Positions 21,470 through 36,181 of a stretch of DNA of 64,000 nucleotides are shown here, one piece after another. A program made the translations under genes and the position numbers. The notes beneath the pieces were generated by a model. It saw nothing but the letters and a program-made list of their open reading frames with translations. It did no database searches and was not told the DNA's origin. Source of the stretch: Neoscytalidium dimidiatum (taxonomy: Eukaryota > Ascomycota > Dothideomycetes > Botryosphaeriales > Botryosphaeriaceae); assembly GCA_037367355.1 (NCBI GenBank), contig CM074695.1:2914001-2978000 (forward strand), given 5' to 3'. The first letter of the stretch is position 1. Each line of letters opens with the position of its first letter.

Positions 21470-24400
21470 ATGGAGGACCCCTTGGTCACATCCCCAGGGG
21501 CCGCCAACGGCATCTCCGCCGCGAAGCAGCCCGCGCCCACCTCCACCGCCATAGATCCGCAGGTCATAGTCGACCATCTCACAAAAGTCCTGAATGTCAC
21601 GCTCGGCGCCTCGGAAGAGGACCTTGCTGCGCCTGGGAGCTTGCTGTCCGAGCCGCTGCTGGCCGATACGCTGCAGCGCTGTACGCGCTTCGCCCTCGAG
21701 TCGCAAGTGGCGCTCTATGTGCAGAGAGTCATTGGGGACCACGAGCAGACTGATGCCGCGAACGGGTCGGAAGGTTCGTCAAGCTCTCGCCTCCGCTTCA
21801 GATCGTTGCTGATCTTTCATTTCGTTTAGTCCCGCCGCTGCGCTACATCTACACGCTGACCTCCGAGCTCTCCGCCACTAATACCTACGATGCCTGTATC
21901 GCTATCTTGAAGGGTCCGCAGCCCATCAATCCCGCTGTTCCCATCAGCCAGCAGATCCAGGTGATCAATCTTCCCGGAATCGCATCGTCGGATACTGCCA
22001 CGAACGGCCCGGCCGCGCTCACCTCGCCGTTCGAGGCCCTACACTCTCTAGTTCACCTGGCGCTGGCGCCCTATTTTGATGCGTACACAAAGAGCCAGGC
22101 GGCACTCCACCCGAGCTGGAGCAAGGGAGATGTTGATGCCAGGACCGGCATTCCTGGCGCCAAGAAGAGGATCGCAGAGTTGGAGTTGAGTTTGCTTCAG
22201 TTGCAGCAGAATACTGAGATACCCGAGCTTTTGTTGGCTCAACCTGATGTAATTCAAAATGCGTTGGAGGAAGCCCAGGCCAAGGGGGTCAAGCCCACCA
22301 TCGACCTCATCCCCGCGGCCCTGTTGGACGACAGCAAGTTCCTGAACAACCTGCAGAACATTGTCAACGGGTGGATTAGGTCGATACAGACGATTACGAA
22401 GACGAACCGCGACCCGGCCAGTGGCACCGCAAATCAAGAAATCAATTTCTGGTTGAACATGGAGTCAGCCCTGGCTGGAATCGAGCAGCAGCTTCGCAGT
22501 GATGGCGTATCCTTGACTATGGATGTGCTCAGGCATGCGAAACGCTTCCAGGCTACTGTCAGTTTCAGCACAGATACTGGCTTGAAGGAGACGATGGAGA
22601 CCGTGCAAAAGTACAATCTTCTCATGCGCGATTTCCCTCTCGATGAGCTCCTGTCCGCGACCTCGCTGGAGAAAGTGCAGGACTCTATCAACATGATCTT
22701 CGGCCATTTGAATAAGAAGCTCCGTGCCTCGCCGTATCCCATCAAACGCGCTCTCGCACTCGTTGAGGCTATATCCGGTGATTTGGACGCCCGGATACAT
22801 TTCCTCCTCAATGGTCGCGAGCTCATGCATCAAGAATTTCCCGATTTTGACGCAACCATGAGACTTGCCGAGGGAGTCTGGCGCGCGTGGGATGAGAATG
22901 TGAAAGAGTTCACGAATGTTGCGCGTGAAGTCTCGAGAAGGAGGAACGAGAAGTTCATTCCTATCAAGATCCAACCCCGCCACATTCGCACTCAGGATAG
23001 GCTGAAGTACATTACAACTTTCCGGAAGAACCACGAGCAGCTTCAGCGTACTATCGTCAACGTGCTCGGCCCCAGCTCCTCAGTCAGGGAGATATCTGAC
23101 GGCGCAAAAGACGATGCTGTCATCGTTGAGGAAATTGGTGATGTCGATGCGGTTGAAGAAGTTGCCCAGGCGTACGCTGCTTTGAAGGACGTCGATGTTC
23201 TGGATGTCTCCCCCGAGGGAACTAGGATCTGGGAACAGGCCGAAATGACCTACAACGAGCGCACGTCTCGTGTAGAAAACTCCATCATTGCCAGGCTGAG
23301 AGACCGTCTGGCCACGGCCAGGAACGCCAACGAGATGTTCCGCGTCTTTTCCAAATTCAACGCTCTCTTCGTTCGCCCCAAGATTCGAGGCGCCATTTCT
23401 GAGTACCAGACTCAGCTAATTGATAATGTCAAGCAAGATATCTCCGCACTACACGAGCGCTTCAAGCAGCAGTACGGACACTCAGAAGCTCACGCTATGG
23501 CACAGCTCCGTGACCTTCCGCCCGTATCGGGTGCTGTTATCTGGGCTCGGCAAATTGAGCGCCAACTCGACGGCTACATGGGCAAGGTTGAGAATATTCT
23601 TGGCAAAGACTGGAGTCTCCACATGGAAGGCCAAAAGCTTCAGAGTGAGAGCAATATGTTCCGCAAAAAGCTCGACACGAGGCCAATCTACGAGGCTTGG
23701 TTGAAGGAGGTTCAGAGGCGCAACCTATCGATTTCGGGCCGCCTTTTCAGCGTTTCTCGCAATCGTGCTGCCGGGAACTCACTGGAACTGGGCGTTAACT
23801 TCGATCATCAGGTCATCGCTCTCTTCAAGGAAGTGCGAAACCTTCTCTGGCTCAATTATCAGGTTCCTCATGCTATCAACAACATCTCGAAGGAAGCCAA
23901 GCGTGTCTATCCCTACGCCGTGAGCATGATGGAAAGCGTCCGCACGTATTCGCAGACTACTCGCGCCATCTCTGAAATGGTCGAGGTCTCGATCCTCTTG
24001 CACGGCTACCAGAATGACGCACAGAGTTTGATTACAAAGGGTGTTCCCCTCAAATGGGAGAGTTTCGTGCACGCGTACGACTTGCACATCAGGCAGGGCC
24101 CGCATCCAGCGGCGGATCATTCCTTAGCAACTGCGAGAGGTGAAAGCAAGCACGTGCAGTTTGTTCGGGAGTTTGCCGCAGCTGTTTCGCTACTACAGAG
24201 CAAGACTGAGACTCTCAAGACCATCCACGCCAACATTCAGAAGGCTCTCTCTGATCTAGAGGCCTGTCCTTACACGTACGAGGCGTTCAGAGCCAGCTTG
24301 GATGTGATTCAACGCGCCGTTGATCAGCTGAATCTCGAGAACTATGTCAACCTTCCTTACTACGTCTCTGAGCTCAATGCTAGGATCGAAAGGATATTAC

Positions 24401-27400
24401 TGGGACGCTTGAGTACGGCAATTCAGGAATGGATTGAGGCTTTCGAGAGCGCCGACAGTTCTGGGTCTGATGGCAGACCCACCACTGCTTCCTCTGAAGG
24501 CGCAGACAAGAACCGTCCTCGCTTGTCCCACCTCATCCACGAGATTACTATGCGCAACCAAGTCATTTACCTTGATCCTCCGTTGGAGTTTGCTCGTGCT
24601 AGCTGGCTTGACCAGTTGCATGACTGGCTCGGTGTCATCTGCAGGCTTGAAAAGATCAAGTCTTCCAGGTATGACATGCGCCTCGAGGCCGTCCAAGATC
24701 CCGCTAGCCTGCGCTTCGTGGAGCTTCCCAGCCGTTGCACTGAGTCTTTAACTCGTGTATACGGTGCCATCGAAGAGAAAATTAGAGAGATCAGCGTATA
24801 CGTCGATGATTGGCTTCGGTTCCAGTCGCTCTGGGATCTGAAATCGGATCAAGTTTACGACATCCTTGGAGATGAGCTCCGGAAGTGGCTGCAGCTATTA
24901 CAGGATATCCGCAAGACTCGCTCGACATTCGATACCTCCGATGTGAGCCGCACCTTTGGTAATGTGACAATTGACTATGAGCAAGTCCAGATGAAGGTCA
25001 ATGCCAAGTATGACCAGTGGCAGCATGAGATCCTCGTCAAGTTCGCCGCTCGCCTCGGTGCACGCATGGCAGAGGTCTACGCTGAGATTGAAAAGGCACG
25101 TAAGGATCTCGAGGGCCAGTCTCTCGAGTCTTCCTCAACTGCTCAGGTTGTCCACTTCATTACCTCGGTTAAGCAGTGCAAGCAAAAGGTCAAGGTCTTA
25201 GCTCCAGAGGTCGAAGTCTTTAGGCAAGGACAAACCACACTCACCCGCCAGCGGTACCAGTTCCCTAGCGACTGGCTAGATTGCGACCAGATCGACCATG
25301 AGTGGGCCACGCTTAATGAAATCCTCAGCCGGAAGAGCAAGATCGTCAACGACCAGACCGACGCTCTTAGGGCAAGACTTACTGCGCAGGACAAGGTCAT
25401 GAACGATAAGGTCACGGAACTTGTTCAGCAGTGGAATGAGGAGAAGCCTGTCTCAGGAACCATTCCTCCTGAAGAAGCATCGGCTACGTTGCAAACTTTC
25501 GACCAGAAGCTCACCCAACTTAGCGAGGAAGCAAGGATGGTTTCGGAAGCCAAGGAGGCTCTCGATCTGCCACCAAGCGGCGAGAGCATCCTGCCGACCC
25601 TGCTTGAGGAAGTCCAGGATTTCAAGTCTGTCTGGGCCGCTCTCTCCACCATTTGGAGCAGCCTGAACGACCTGAGAGACACTCTCTGGACGAGCATCCA
25701 ACCTCGCAAGCTTCGTCAAGCCCTTGACAATTTGATTAAGATGACAAAGGAGATGCCAAGTCGTATGCGCCAATACGCAGCGTTCGAGCACGTGCAAAAT
25801 CATCTCAAGGGCCTTTTGAAGGTTAACCCTCTCCTTTCGGACATGCGTTCAGAAGCCGTTCGCGAGCGTCACTGGGTGAAGATTTTCCGGGCACTGAAGC
25901 CGACCAAAAGGTATTCCCCGCTGTCCATGACCTTGGGTGACGTCTGGGACCTCCAGCTGGCTCAGAGCGAGAATGTGATTCAGGATGTCATCGCCCAAGC
26001 TAGGGGCGAGTTGGCGCTTGAAGAGTTCTTGCGGCAAGTCCGTGAGACTTGGCAAAATTATTCCCTCGAGCTCGTTTCCTATCAGAACAAGTGTCGTTTG
26101 ATTCGCGGCTGGGATGATCTTTTTGCCAAATGCAGCGAAAATCTGAACTCTCTCCAAGCCATGAGACACTCTCCCTACTACAAGGAATTCGAGGAAGAGG
26201 CATCATCCTGGGAGGAAAAGCTGAACCGCGTTCACGTGCTTTTCGATGTTTGGATCGACGTGCAGCGTCAGTGGGTGTACTTGGAGGGTGTCTTTACCGG
26301 CAACGCTGACATCAAACACCTTCTTCCCATGGAATCTTCTCGCTTCCAGAATATCAATTCCGAGTTCCTCAACGTTATGAAAAAGGTCTCCCGTTCGCCA
26401 TTCGTCATGGACGTGTTGGCCATTCCCGGAGTGCAAAAGTCCCTAGAACGTCTAGAGGAGTTGCTCAACAAGATCCAGAAGGCCCTTGGAGAATACCTCG
26501 AGCGTGAGCGTGTTTCCTTTCCCCGTTTCTACTTCGTTGGTGATGAAGACTTGCTCGAAATTATCGGCAACAGCAATGACACTCTCAGGATTGCAAAGCA
26601 TTTGCGAAAGATGTTTGCTGGCTTGTCCGGTCTTATCACTACCGAGGATTCCGTCATCACAGGCTTTACCTCAAAGGAGGGTGAAGAGGTGCAGCTCAAG
26701 AAGGAAATTTCACTCGTCAAGACCCCCAAGATCAACGAGTGGCTCGGAGCACTGGAGCTGAACATGAAGACCACGCTTGCAGAACTACTTGCCGAGGCTA
26801 TCGAACAATTCAACAGCATTCTGCAGGCTGAGACGATCGATCGCGAAGCTTTCGAATCCTACATCGCTCAGTATCCTGCTCAGATTGTCGTCCTTGCAAC
26901 TCAAGCTTGCTGGACTACCGACGTCGACAATGCACTGCGCAATGGAGGATCAACTCTCGAGGCATTATACGAGCGCCAGGTCAACATTCTCCAACTGCTT
27001 GCTACTGCTGTTCTCGGTGACCTCAGCCCGATTCAGCGCAAGAAGTGCGAGCACCTCATCACCGAATGTGTCCACCAGCGTGATGTGATCCACAAGCTGA
27101 AAAAGATCGGTGCCGAGTCCGAGAATCACCATATGTGGCTTCTGCAGATGCGCTACGAGTACAAGCCAGAGGGCGACTTTCTCCAGCGTCTCAAAATTAA
27201 AATGGCAAATGCCGTCCTGGATTACGGTTACGAGTATCTCGGTGTTCCGGAGCGTCTCGTCCGTACTCCTCTGACGGACCGCTGTTTCTTGACTTTGACG
27301 CAGGCCCTCTCTCAGAGGCTGGGTGGTTCGCCGTATGGCCCTGCTGGTACGGGCAAAACTGAATCCGTAAAGGCTCTTGGCGTTCAGCTTGGTCGCTTCA

Positions 27401-30400
27401 CCCTCGTTTTCTGCTGTGATGACACTTTCGATTTCCAGGCCATGGGACGTATCTTCCTCGGTATTTGCCAAGTGGGCGCCTGGGGATGTTTCGACGAGTT
27501 CAACCGTTTGGAGGAGCGCATTCTGTCTGCTGTTTCGCAGCAGGTGCAGAATATTCAACTTGGCCTACGCAAGGGCGCTACGGACGAGAAGGCCCAGATC
27601 GAGCTTATTGGCCGCAACCTTCGTGTCGACCTCAATACCGGTCTTTTCATCACCATGAACCCTGGCTACGCTGGTCGTTCCAACCTTCCTGACAACTTGA
27701 AGAAGCTCTTCCGCAGCGTTGCCATGTCTAAGCCCGACAAGGAGCTCATTGCCGAAGTTATGCTTTATTCTCAAGGTTTCGCGCAAGCCAAGCCAATATC
27801 GGGCAAAATTGTGCCCTTTTTCGACCAATGCTCCAAGAACCTTTCGAAGCAAGCACATTACGACTTCGGTCTGCGTGCCCTTAAGAGTGTGCTCGTCAGT
27901 TCTGGCGGCCTGAAACGTGATCGTGTGGCGAAGGGAGATGCGTCTGAGACCGGAAATGACGAGGTCCTGGAGTCTCAGATCTTATTGCAAAGTCTACGTG
28001 AGACGGTCGCTCCCAAGCTCATCCAATCCGACGTAGAAACTATGAGGCAGATCGAGGACAATTGCTTCCCTGGCGTTGAGTATGTGCCCGCGCCTCTTGA
28101 GGAGCTTCAACAAGCAATTCGCGAAACAGCAGACGAAAAACGCCTTGTTGTCAGTGACAACTGGATGACGAAGGTTCTTCAGCTCTACCAGATCCAAAAT
28201 CTGCACCACGGTGTGATGATGGTTGGTTCGTCCGGTTCTGGCAAGTCTACAGCGTGGAGAACTCTTCTTCAGGCTCTCTACCGCGCCGAGGGTACCGAGG
28301 GTGTCTACCATGTTATCGATCCCAAAGTCATGTCGAAAGAACATCTTTACGGAAGTTTGGACAGCACTACGAGAGAGTGGACCGATGGTCTATTCACTAG
28401 CATTCTCCGTAAGATCGTAGACAACTTGCGTGGAGAAGACACCAAGCGCCACTGGATCATCTTTGATGGTGATGTCGATCCCGAGTGGGTTGAGAACTTG
28501 AACAGTGTGCTTGACGACAATAAACTGCTTACCCTTCCAAACGGTGAGCGTCTCAACCTTCCGCCGAATGTGCGCATCATGTTCGAAGTCGAGACTTTGA
28601 AATATGCTACGCTCGCCACCGTCTCCCGCTGCGGTATGGTCTGGTTCAGCGACGATACCGTTTCTACAGACATGATGATTTCCAATTACCTGGGTGATCT
28701 TCGCAACAAGCCTTTCGAGGACTTGGAAGACGACAGCGTTGCCCCCGGTGTCATGTCCCAGAAAGCGCTCCAGTTGCAGAGATCCGTCGCTGATTTGCTG
28801 GAGCACCGATTACTCAACGACGGTTTGGTTCGGAAAGCCCTCGACGGTGCGCGCAACTTCCGCCATATCATGGAGTATACCGAAATTCGTGTTCTTAACA
28901 CGTTATTTTCCCTGCTCAACAAGACTTGCCGTTCCATGCTCGAGTACAATGTCCAGCACCCCGATTTCCCGCTTGAGGAAGAGCAGATTGAAGCATTTCT
29001 GTCGAAGAAGCTGCTACTTGCACTTACCTGGTCATTAACGGGTGACTGTCCCCTGTCTGAGCGCAAAGAGTTCGGAGACATGGTCGCTGGCCTCAGCACT
29101 GTGGACACGCCTCCTCTCAGTGGTGGTACCTCGCTTATTGACTTCGATGTTGCTCTTCCCAGAGCTGAGTGGACCTTGTGGCAGAACCAGGTGCCCAACG
29201 TGGAAGTCAATACCCACTCCATCATCCAGACCGATGTTGTCATTCCGACCATAGATACCGTCCGCCATGAAGATGTTCTCTATTCTTGGCTTGCTGAGCA
29301 CAAACCGTTGCTTCTTTGTGGTCCCCCCGGTTCTGGTAAAACCATGACGCTCTTCAGTGCGCTTCGCAAACTCCCCAATATGGAGGTCGTCGGTCTCAAC
29401 TTCTCGAGTGCAACCACTCCAGACCTCCTAATCAAAACATTCGAGCAATATTGCGAGTACCGCAAGACCCTCAATGGCGTTATCCTGAGCCCCACCCAGA
29501 TTGGCCGCTGGCTTGTGATTTTCTGCGACGAGATCAACTTGCCTGCCCCGGACAACTACGGCACTCAGCGTGCCATTTCTTTCATTCGCCAACTGGTGGA
29601 ACAGAATGGTTTCTGGAGAACTTCCGATAAGAGCTGGGTCACCCTCGACCGTATCCAGTTCGTCGGTGCCTGTAACCCGCCCACCGATGCTGGACGTACC
29701 CCTATGGGTCTGCGCTTCCTCCGCCACTCACCTCTCGTCATGGTCGATTACCCCGGCGAGCTCTCTCTGCAGCAAATTTATGGCACATTCAACAACGCGG
29801 TGCTCAAGATCATCCCCTCTTTGCGTGGCTACGCGGAGCCACTTACTAAGGCCATGGTCCAGGTCTATTCTGAGTCGCAGAAGCGCTTCACGCCTGATAT
29901 TCAGCCTCATTACGTTTACTCACCCCGTGAACTCACTAGATGGGTCCGTGGTATTTATGAGGCCATTAGACCTCTTGAGAACCTCAGTGTTGAGGGACTC
30001 GTCAGGATCTGGGCCCATGAAGCTCTGCGGCTCTTCCAGGATCGTCTCATTGCCGAGGAGGAACGCAAGTGGACCGAGGAAGCTATCCACCGTGTTGCCA
30101 TGGAACATTTCCCAACTATTGAAGAGGACAAGGCGCTTGGTGGCCCAATCCTCTTCTCCAATTGGCTGTCAAAGAACTACGTACCTGTTGAGCGCGAGCA
30201 GTTGCGTGACTTCGTCAAGGCCCGTCTGAAGACTTTCTGCGAGGAAGAGGTCGACGTGCCACTTATCCTATTTAACGATGTTCTCGACCACGTCCTCCGC
30301 ATCGACCGCGTCTTCCGTCAACCTCAGGGCCACTTGATTCTCATTGGTGTCAGTGGCTCTGGTAAGACTACTCTGTCGCGCTTCGTAGCTTGGATGAACG

Positions 30401-33400
30401 GTCTCAAGGTGTACCAGATCAAGGTGCACGGCAAGTACTCGGCTGAAGACTTTGACGACGATATGAGGAACGTACTGCGCAGATGTGGTTGCAAGGGCGA
30501 GAAGATTTGTTTCATCATGGACGAATCCAACGTCCTCGATTCCGGTTTCCTTGAGCGCATGAACACGTTGCTTGCGAACGCTGAAGTCCCAGGTCTCTTC
30601 GAAGGTGACGAGTTCTCCTCGCTGATGACATCTTGCAAGGAAGGCGCACAGCGTCAAGGCTTGCTCCTGGACTCCCAGGAAGAGCTGTACAAGTGGTTCA
30701 CGCAACAGATCGTCAAGAACCTCCACGTAGTGTTCACCATGAACCCGCCTGAAGAAGGATTGTCTTCTAAGGCTGCGACATCTCCCGCCTTATTCAATCG
30801 TTGCGTTCTTAACTGGTTCGGTGACTGGTCTGATCAAGCTCTGTTCCAGGTTGGTACGGAGCTCACACAGTCAGTTGATCTTGACCGTGCAAACTTCAAG
30901 TCTCCAGACAGCATTCCCGTCGCTTACAGGGATCTCAATCTGCCACCCTCACACCGTGAAACAGTAGTCAATGCAATGGTGTACATCCACTACTCGCTGC
31001 ACAAATTCAATGGCCGTCTCAGGAAGCAACAAAACAAAGTTACGCACCTCACTCCTCGCCACTTCCTGGACTTCGTCGCTCAGTACGTCAAGCTTTACAA
31101 CGAAAAGCGTGAAGATCTCGAGGAGCAACAACGTCATTTGAACGTCGGCCTTGAGAAGCTCCGTGAGACAGTCGACAAGGTCAGCGACCTGCGGAAGAGC
31201 CTTGCGCAGAAGAAGGCCCAACTCGAGCAGAAGGATGCAGAAGCCAATGAAAAGCTCCAGCGCATGATTGCAGATCAGCGCGAGGCCGAGCAGAGGAAGA
31301 CCCATTCACTCGAAGTGCAAGCTGCCCTTGAGAAGCAAGAGAAGGAAGTTGCAGAACGAAGAGAGATTGTGCTTGGTGATTTGGCCAAGGCTGAACCCGC
31401 CGTCCTGGAGGCCCAGAAGAGTGTCAGTAACATCAAGAGGCAACATCTTACTGAAGTCCGTTCCATGCAAAATCCCCCTGCTGGTGTCAGGCTTGCTCTC
31501 GATGCTGTCTGCACACTGCTCGGACACAAGACTTCGGATTGGAAATCTATTGTCGCTATAGTGAGGAGAGACGACTTCATTACCAGCATTGTCAACTATG
31601 ACAATGAGAAGAACATGACCAAGAACCTCCGTGTCAAGATGCGTAATGAGTTCTTGAGCAAGGACGAATTCACATTCGACAAGGTCAACCGTGCCTCAAA
31701 GGCCTGTGGTCCCCTTGTGCAGTGGGTGGAGGCACAGGTCAACTACTCCGACATCCTGGACAGGGTCGGTCCGCTTCGTGAAGAGGTCGGCCAGCTCGAG
31801 GAGGCTGCTCTGCAGACCAAGGCCGAGGCACAGGCTATCTCCAAGCAGATTGAAACCTTGGAGAAGAGTATTGCCGCTTACAAGCAAGAATACGCAGCGC
31901 TCATTAGTGAAACCCAGGCCATCAAGGCTGAAATGAGCCGCGTCCAGTCCAAGGTCGACCGTAGCGTGCGCCTGCTGGACAGTTTGTCTTCCGAGCGTGG
32001 ACGTTGGGAAGAGAGCAGTAAGAGCTTCGAGACCCAGATTGATACCATCGTCGGTGACGTTCTTGTTGCGGCTGCTTTCATCGCCTACGGCGGTTACTAT
32101 GACCAACAATACCGTAAGGCCATGACGGAGGATTGGTTCCACATGATGCACATGTCTGGAATCAGCTTCAAACAGCCAAATCCCGTGACCGAGTACCTCT
32201 CCACAGCAGATGAACGTCTCAAATGGCAGGAGAACTCTCTACCAGCTGATGACCTCTGTACTGAAAACGCCATCATTCTCAAGCGGTTCAACCGCTACCC
32301 GCTCATCATCGACCCGTCTGGTCGTGTTACGGAGTTCCTGCAAAATGAGTGCCAAGATCGGAAGCTCACCGTTACGAGTTTCCTGGACGATTCGTTTACG
32401 AAACAACTCGAGTCTGCCCTACGTTTCGGCAACCCAATTCTCATTCAGGACGCAGAGCATCTCGACCCTGTCCTCAACCACGTGCTCAACAAGGAATATC
32501 AGAAGACTGGTGGTCGTGTTCTCATTCAGCTTGGCAAGCAGGAGATCGACTTCTCGCCATCCTTCAAGCTCTACCTCTCCACAAGGGACCCCTCGGCTAC
32601 TTTCGCGCCAGACATTTGCAGCAGAACCACTTTCGTCAACTTCACTGTTACGCAGAGCAGCTTACAGACCCAATCGCTTGCGGAAGTTCTCAAATCTGAG
32701 AGACCTGACGTCGACGAGCGCCGTTCCAACCTCATCAAGATGCAGGGCGAGTTCGCTGTCCACCTTCGGCAGCTCGAGAAGCGACTACTGCAGGCGCTTA
32801 ACGAGTCGCGTGGAAATATCCTCGATGATGACAACGTCATCGAGACGCTCGAAACTCTCAAGAAGGAAGCTGCCGAGATCTCAGCCAAGGTGGCAGAGAC
32901 TGAAGGTGTCATGACCGAAGTCGAGAACATCACCCTGCAATACAGGATCATTGCACGCTCTTGCTCGGCCATCTATGCTGTTCTCGAGCAGCTGAGACAC
33001 GTGAACTTCTTCTACCAGTTCTCCCTGCAATATTTCACGGACATTTTCGAGGCCGTCCTGCAGGACACGAAGAGAACTGCCAAGGACCTCAGCTACGCGG
33101 CGCGCATCGACCACATCATCAAAGAGTTGTTCATTGACACCTACCGTCGCACTTCCCTCGCCTTGCTACACAAGGACCGTGTCATGCTTGCGATGTTGTT
33201 AGCACAGGCAGCTCCTTACAAGATGGACAAATCGCTCATCGATGCTGTTCTCGACGAAGATTTAGTGCCAGTGGACGTTTCCACGGATCAAGATCGTAAG
33301 GATGAAGCAATGGCGCGTGTGGCCAAGCACAGGCTATTCAAGAATGAGCTCGAGAAGATCGATTCGGCAGCGTGGGAGACATTCTATTCAGAGGAACTCG

Positions 33401-34593
33401 CCGAGAACCACGTTCCCGCGGCCTGGCCCGAAAATACCGAGAAGTTGGATCAGCATCTGCGATCGCTCATGCTCATCAAGCTGTTCCGCGTCGATCGCTT
33501 CGTTCCGGCTGTTGAGAAATTCGTTTATGAGGTCTTTGGTAAAGACTACGCAGAGGTCACGGACGATCTGGGTGCCATTGTCAAGCAGGTTGGCGCTTTC
33601 ACTCCTGTTGCCCTCGCCTCATCTCCTGGCTTCGACGCTTCCTATAAGGTCGATAACCTCGTTGAGCGTCTGCACGTTTCGTGTACCAACATTGCCATGG
33701 GTTCGAACGAAGGTGTTTCGTCTGCAGACAAAGCCATCACCGCTGCGGCTGCGACTGGCAACTGGGTCATGGTCAAGAATGTCCACCTCGCTCCGACGTG
33801 GCTGCAGAGTCTCGAGAAACGTATCGAAAGTCTCAAGCCCCATTCCGACTTCCGCCTCTTCCTGTCCATGGAGACCAGCCCGAAGATTCCTGTCAACTTG
33901 CTCCGGGCGTCTCGTGTCCTGATGTATGAGCAGCCTGCCGGTATCAGGGCCAACATGAAGGACAGTTTGAGCCAGCTGAGCTCTCGCGCCCAGAAGCAGC
34001 CGGTCGAGCGCGCCCGTGTGTATTTGCTGCTTTGCTTCTTACACGCCGTCGTGCAGGAGCGTCTGCGGTACGCGCCCAGCCTGGGTTGGAAGGGCTTCTG
34101 GGAGTTTAACGACTCGGATTACGAGTGCTGCAGCACCATCATCGACATCTGGGTCGAGTCGGTCGCTCACGGCCGCACGAACATCGCGCCCAAGAACATC
34201 CCGTGGGATATGCTGCGCATCCTGGTCACGGAGATGTACGGCGGCAAGATCGACTCGGAGCACGACTTCCAGATCCTGACGGACCTCGTCACGAGCATCC
34301 TGGACCCGGCCGCGTTCGAGGAGGGCCACAAGATCGTCAAGCCCACGCCCGAAAACGAGAACACCAGCCTCGAGGTCCCGAGCGGAACATCGTTCAAGTC
34401 GTTCGTCGATTGGGTCAACGAGCTGCCGGAGCGCGAGCCGCCGACGTATCTGGGTCTGCCAGCCAATGCGGAGAAGTTGTTGTTGGTCGGTCAGGCTAAG
34501 ACCATGGTGGAGAATTTGAAGTTGGTGGCGGATTTATTGGATGAGGGTGAGCAGGTCATGGCGGAGGCGCAGGAGCAGAACGCGGCGGAGTAG
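21470..34593 (+). CDS. dyn1: Cytoplasmic dynein 1 heavy chain
   Basis: Two exons, 21470..21773 and 21830..34593, encode 4355 residues, close to the known size of fungal DHC1/NudA. The N-terminal half is the tail (dimerisation, intermediate-chain binding) and linker. The motor ring follows: AAA1 P-loop GPAGTGKT at about residue 1938, AAA2 GSSGSGKS at 2234, AAA3 GPPGSGKT at 2599, AAA4 GVSGSGKT at 2941. A coiled-coil stalk and microtubule-binding domain ([18 protein letters not shown] region) follow near 3170-3490, then AAA5, AAA6 and the C-terminal domain. AAA1-4 all keep intact lysines. It drives minus-end transport, nuclear migration and early-endosome motility in hyphae. The only intron is 56 nt near the 5' end (GTTCGT donor), and the frame across it reads [14 protein letters not shown]. 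No frame break is seen over 12.7 kb. Confidence 0.98.
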
Positions 34594-36181
34594 ATGGGCT
34601 GATGATGGTTACGATTGATTTCGGATATGAGAATTGGGGGTATTATGGGTGTATGAATGAAGAAGGGAAATGGATAAGGGTGTAACGATATGAGATGATG
34701 GGGAGGTTAAACGGGTTCAATGATGGAGGACAAAGGCTAGCCCGCTCTGCGGCGCACTCCAACTCTTTTTTTTCCTTACCGTCTTGCTTCCAATCTGTTT
34801 GTTTTTGCAGTATTCTTAGTTGGGTTCATAGAAAGGTTTATAGTATGGCGAGGCATAGATTGATTTTAATGTTCGTGTTTCGCTTCGTGTATAGCCTATC
34901 CATGTGCGGTATTGCGTGTGGCGTCGTGACGGCGTTGTGCCCTTATATTCCTCTCGTACGGATGTAGCTCCGGTTGTTCTGTTCCCATAAGATTAACCAT
35001 TGTACCCGAAGGGCTGGAATGGCTTAGATGTCAGAGAGTCGCAAGGAAGTAAGAATTTCCTGTATTGGGGCTATATCAAGAGGTGCTATGAGGAGTGAAG
35101 GAAGGAACGTAGAACGACGGCGTACATGTAGGTTCTTAGCTGCCACGTGACTTAATCCTTTGTACAGTTCAGTTGTGCAAGTTGGGATCGGGGGCATTTT
35201 CGTGGTGCTCTAGGTTTTATCTGTTTTTTTCATGGCCTCATCACACGCAAATCAGCTCGTCATCAGATTGCGGGAGGACAGACACTACACAAGAAATGCC
35301 ACAAATGAGAGTTCAATCCAGATACAGAGAGACGTGCATGGGCCCAGGGCCTCGGGAAGCCAGAAAGATTGATGCTCTAATAATCGTACGCAAGACACCT
35401 GTTATCCATTGACCCCATTGGTCTACGCACTCGCAGTGATAACACCAATTTTCACCTACATTTGACACTACACCAGTCCTCTTGAGCCCCTTTCAATGAG
35501 ATATTAGTCTAGTAGTCAGAAATACTAGAAGGGCGGTAGGGCTGATGCAGCAAGATGAGGAGAAAACACGAGGCCCGGCAAAAGATCCAGCATTTGCGGC
35601 CAGTCATCGGTCCCAGTGCTCGCACAGTCTATCATGACTTCGCGGTTATTTTTGCAAATAGTCCGTGAAGATCTAACGCTCTTCGGTTTACTTATCCTGG
35701 TATTGTACTGGCAAAAGTATGACGCCGCACTGACGATCAGTGCTGCTATAGCTCTTGACAGCTGGGGATTTGCCTCCGTTTGTGGATTATCCTATCGAAT
35801 TATTTCACTGGAGCATCGAGACATAAGTGATTTCCGTCCGAAAATCTGTAGGCTTTAAAAATAAGCCTCACGCTATTACCGGCTGTCAATTTGGATCTTC
35901 ACAGCTCAACTCCTCCGACCATATCTCGCGAAACCTTTGGACAGTAAGGAAAGCAAGATAATGGCGAGGGCGACAAGGCGTGAGTTCAAGACTGTGGGAC
36001 GTCTTAGTAGAAGATAGCGCAAGGGAGCCAGAATTCGTGGAGAAAGGAATCACTTGATGAAAAGAGAGTTTCAAGATAGAGTCGTCTACATGCATTTCAT
36101 GACTTCATTTGATAATTTACTGAAGGTGCTTGTGTCACCATTACTCCGCTTTACTCTTTCCAAAGATTTTCTGCGAAAACC
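34594..36181. other. Intergenic, start of accessory region
   Basis: Dynein 3' flank, then gene-poor sequence. An 80-residue open frame at 35616-35858 is hydrophobic in the middle but has no recognised motif. I make no call. Confidence 0.45.
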
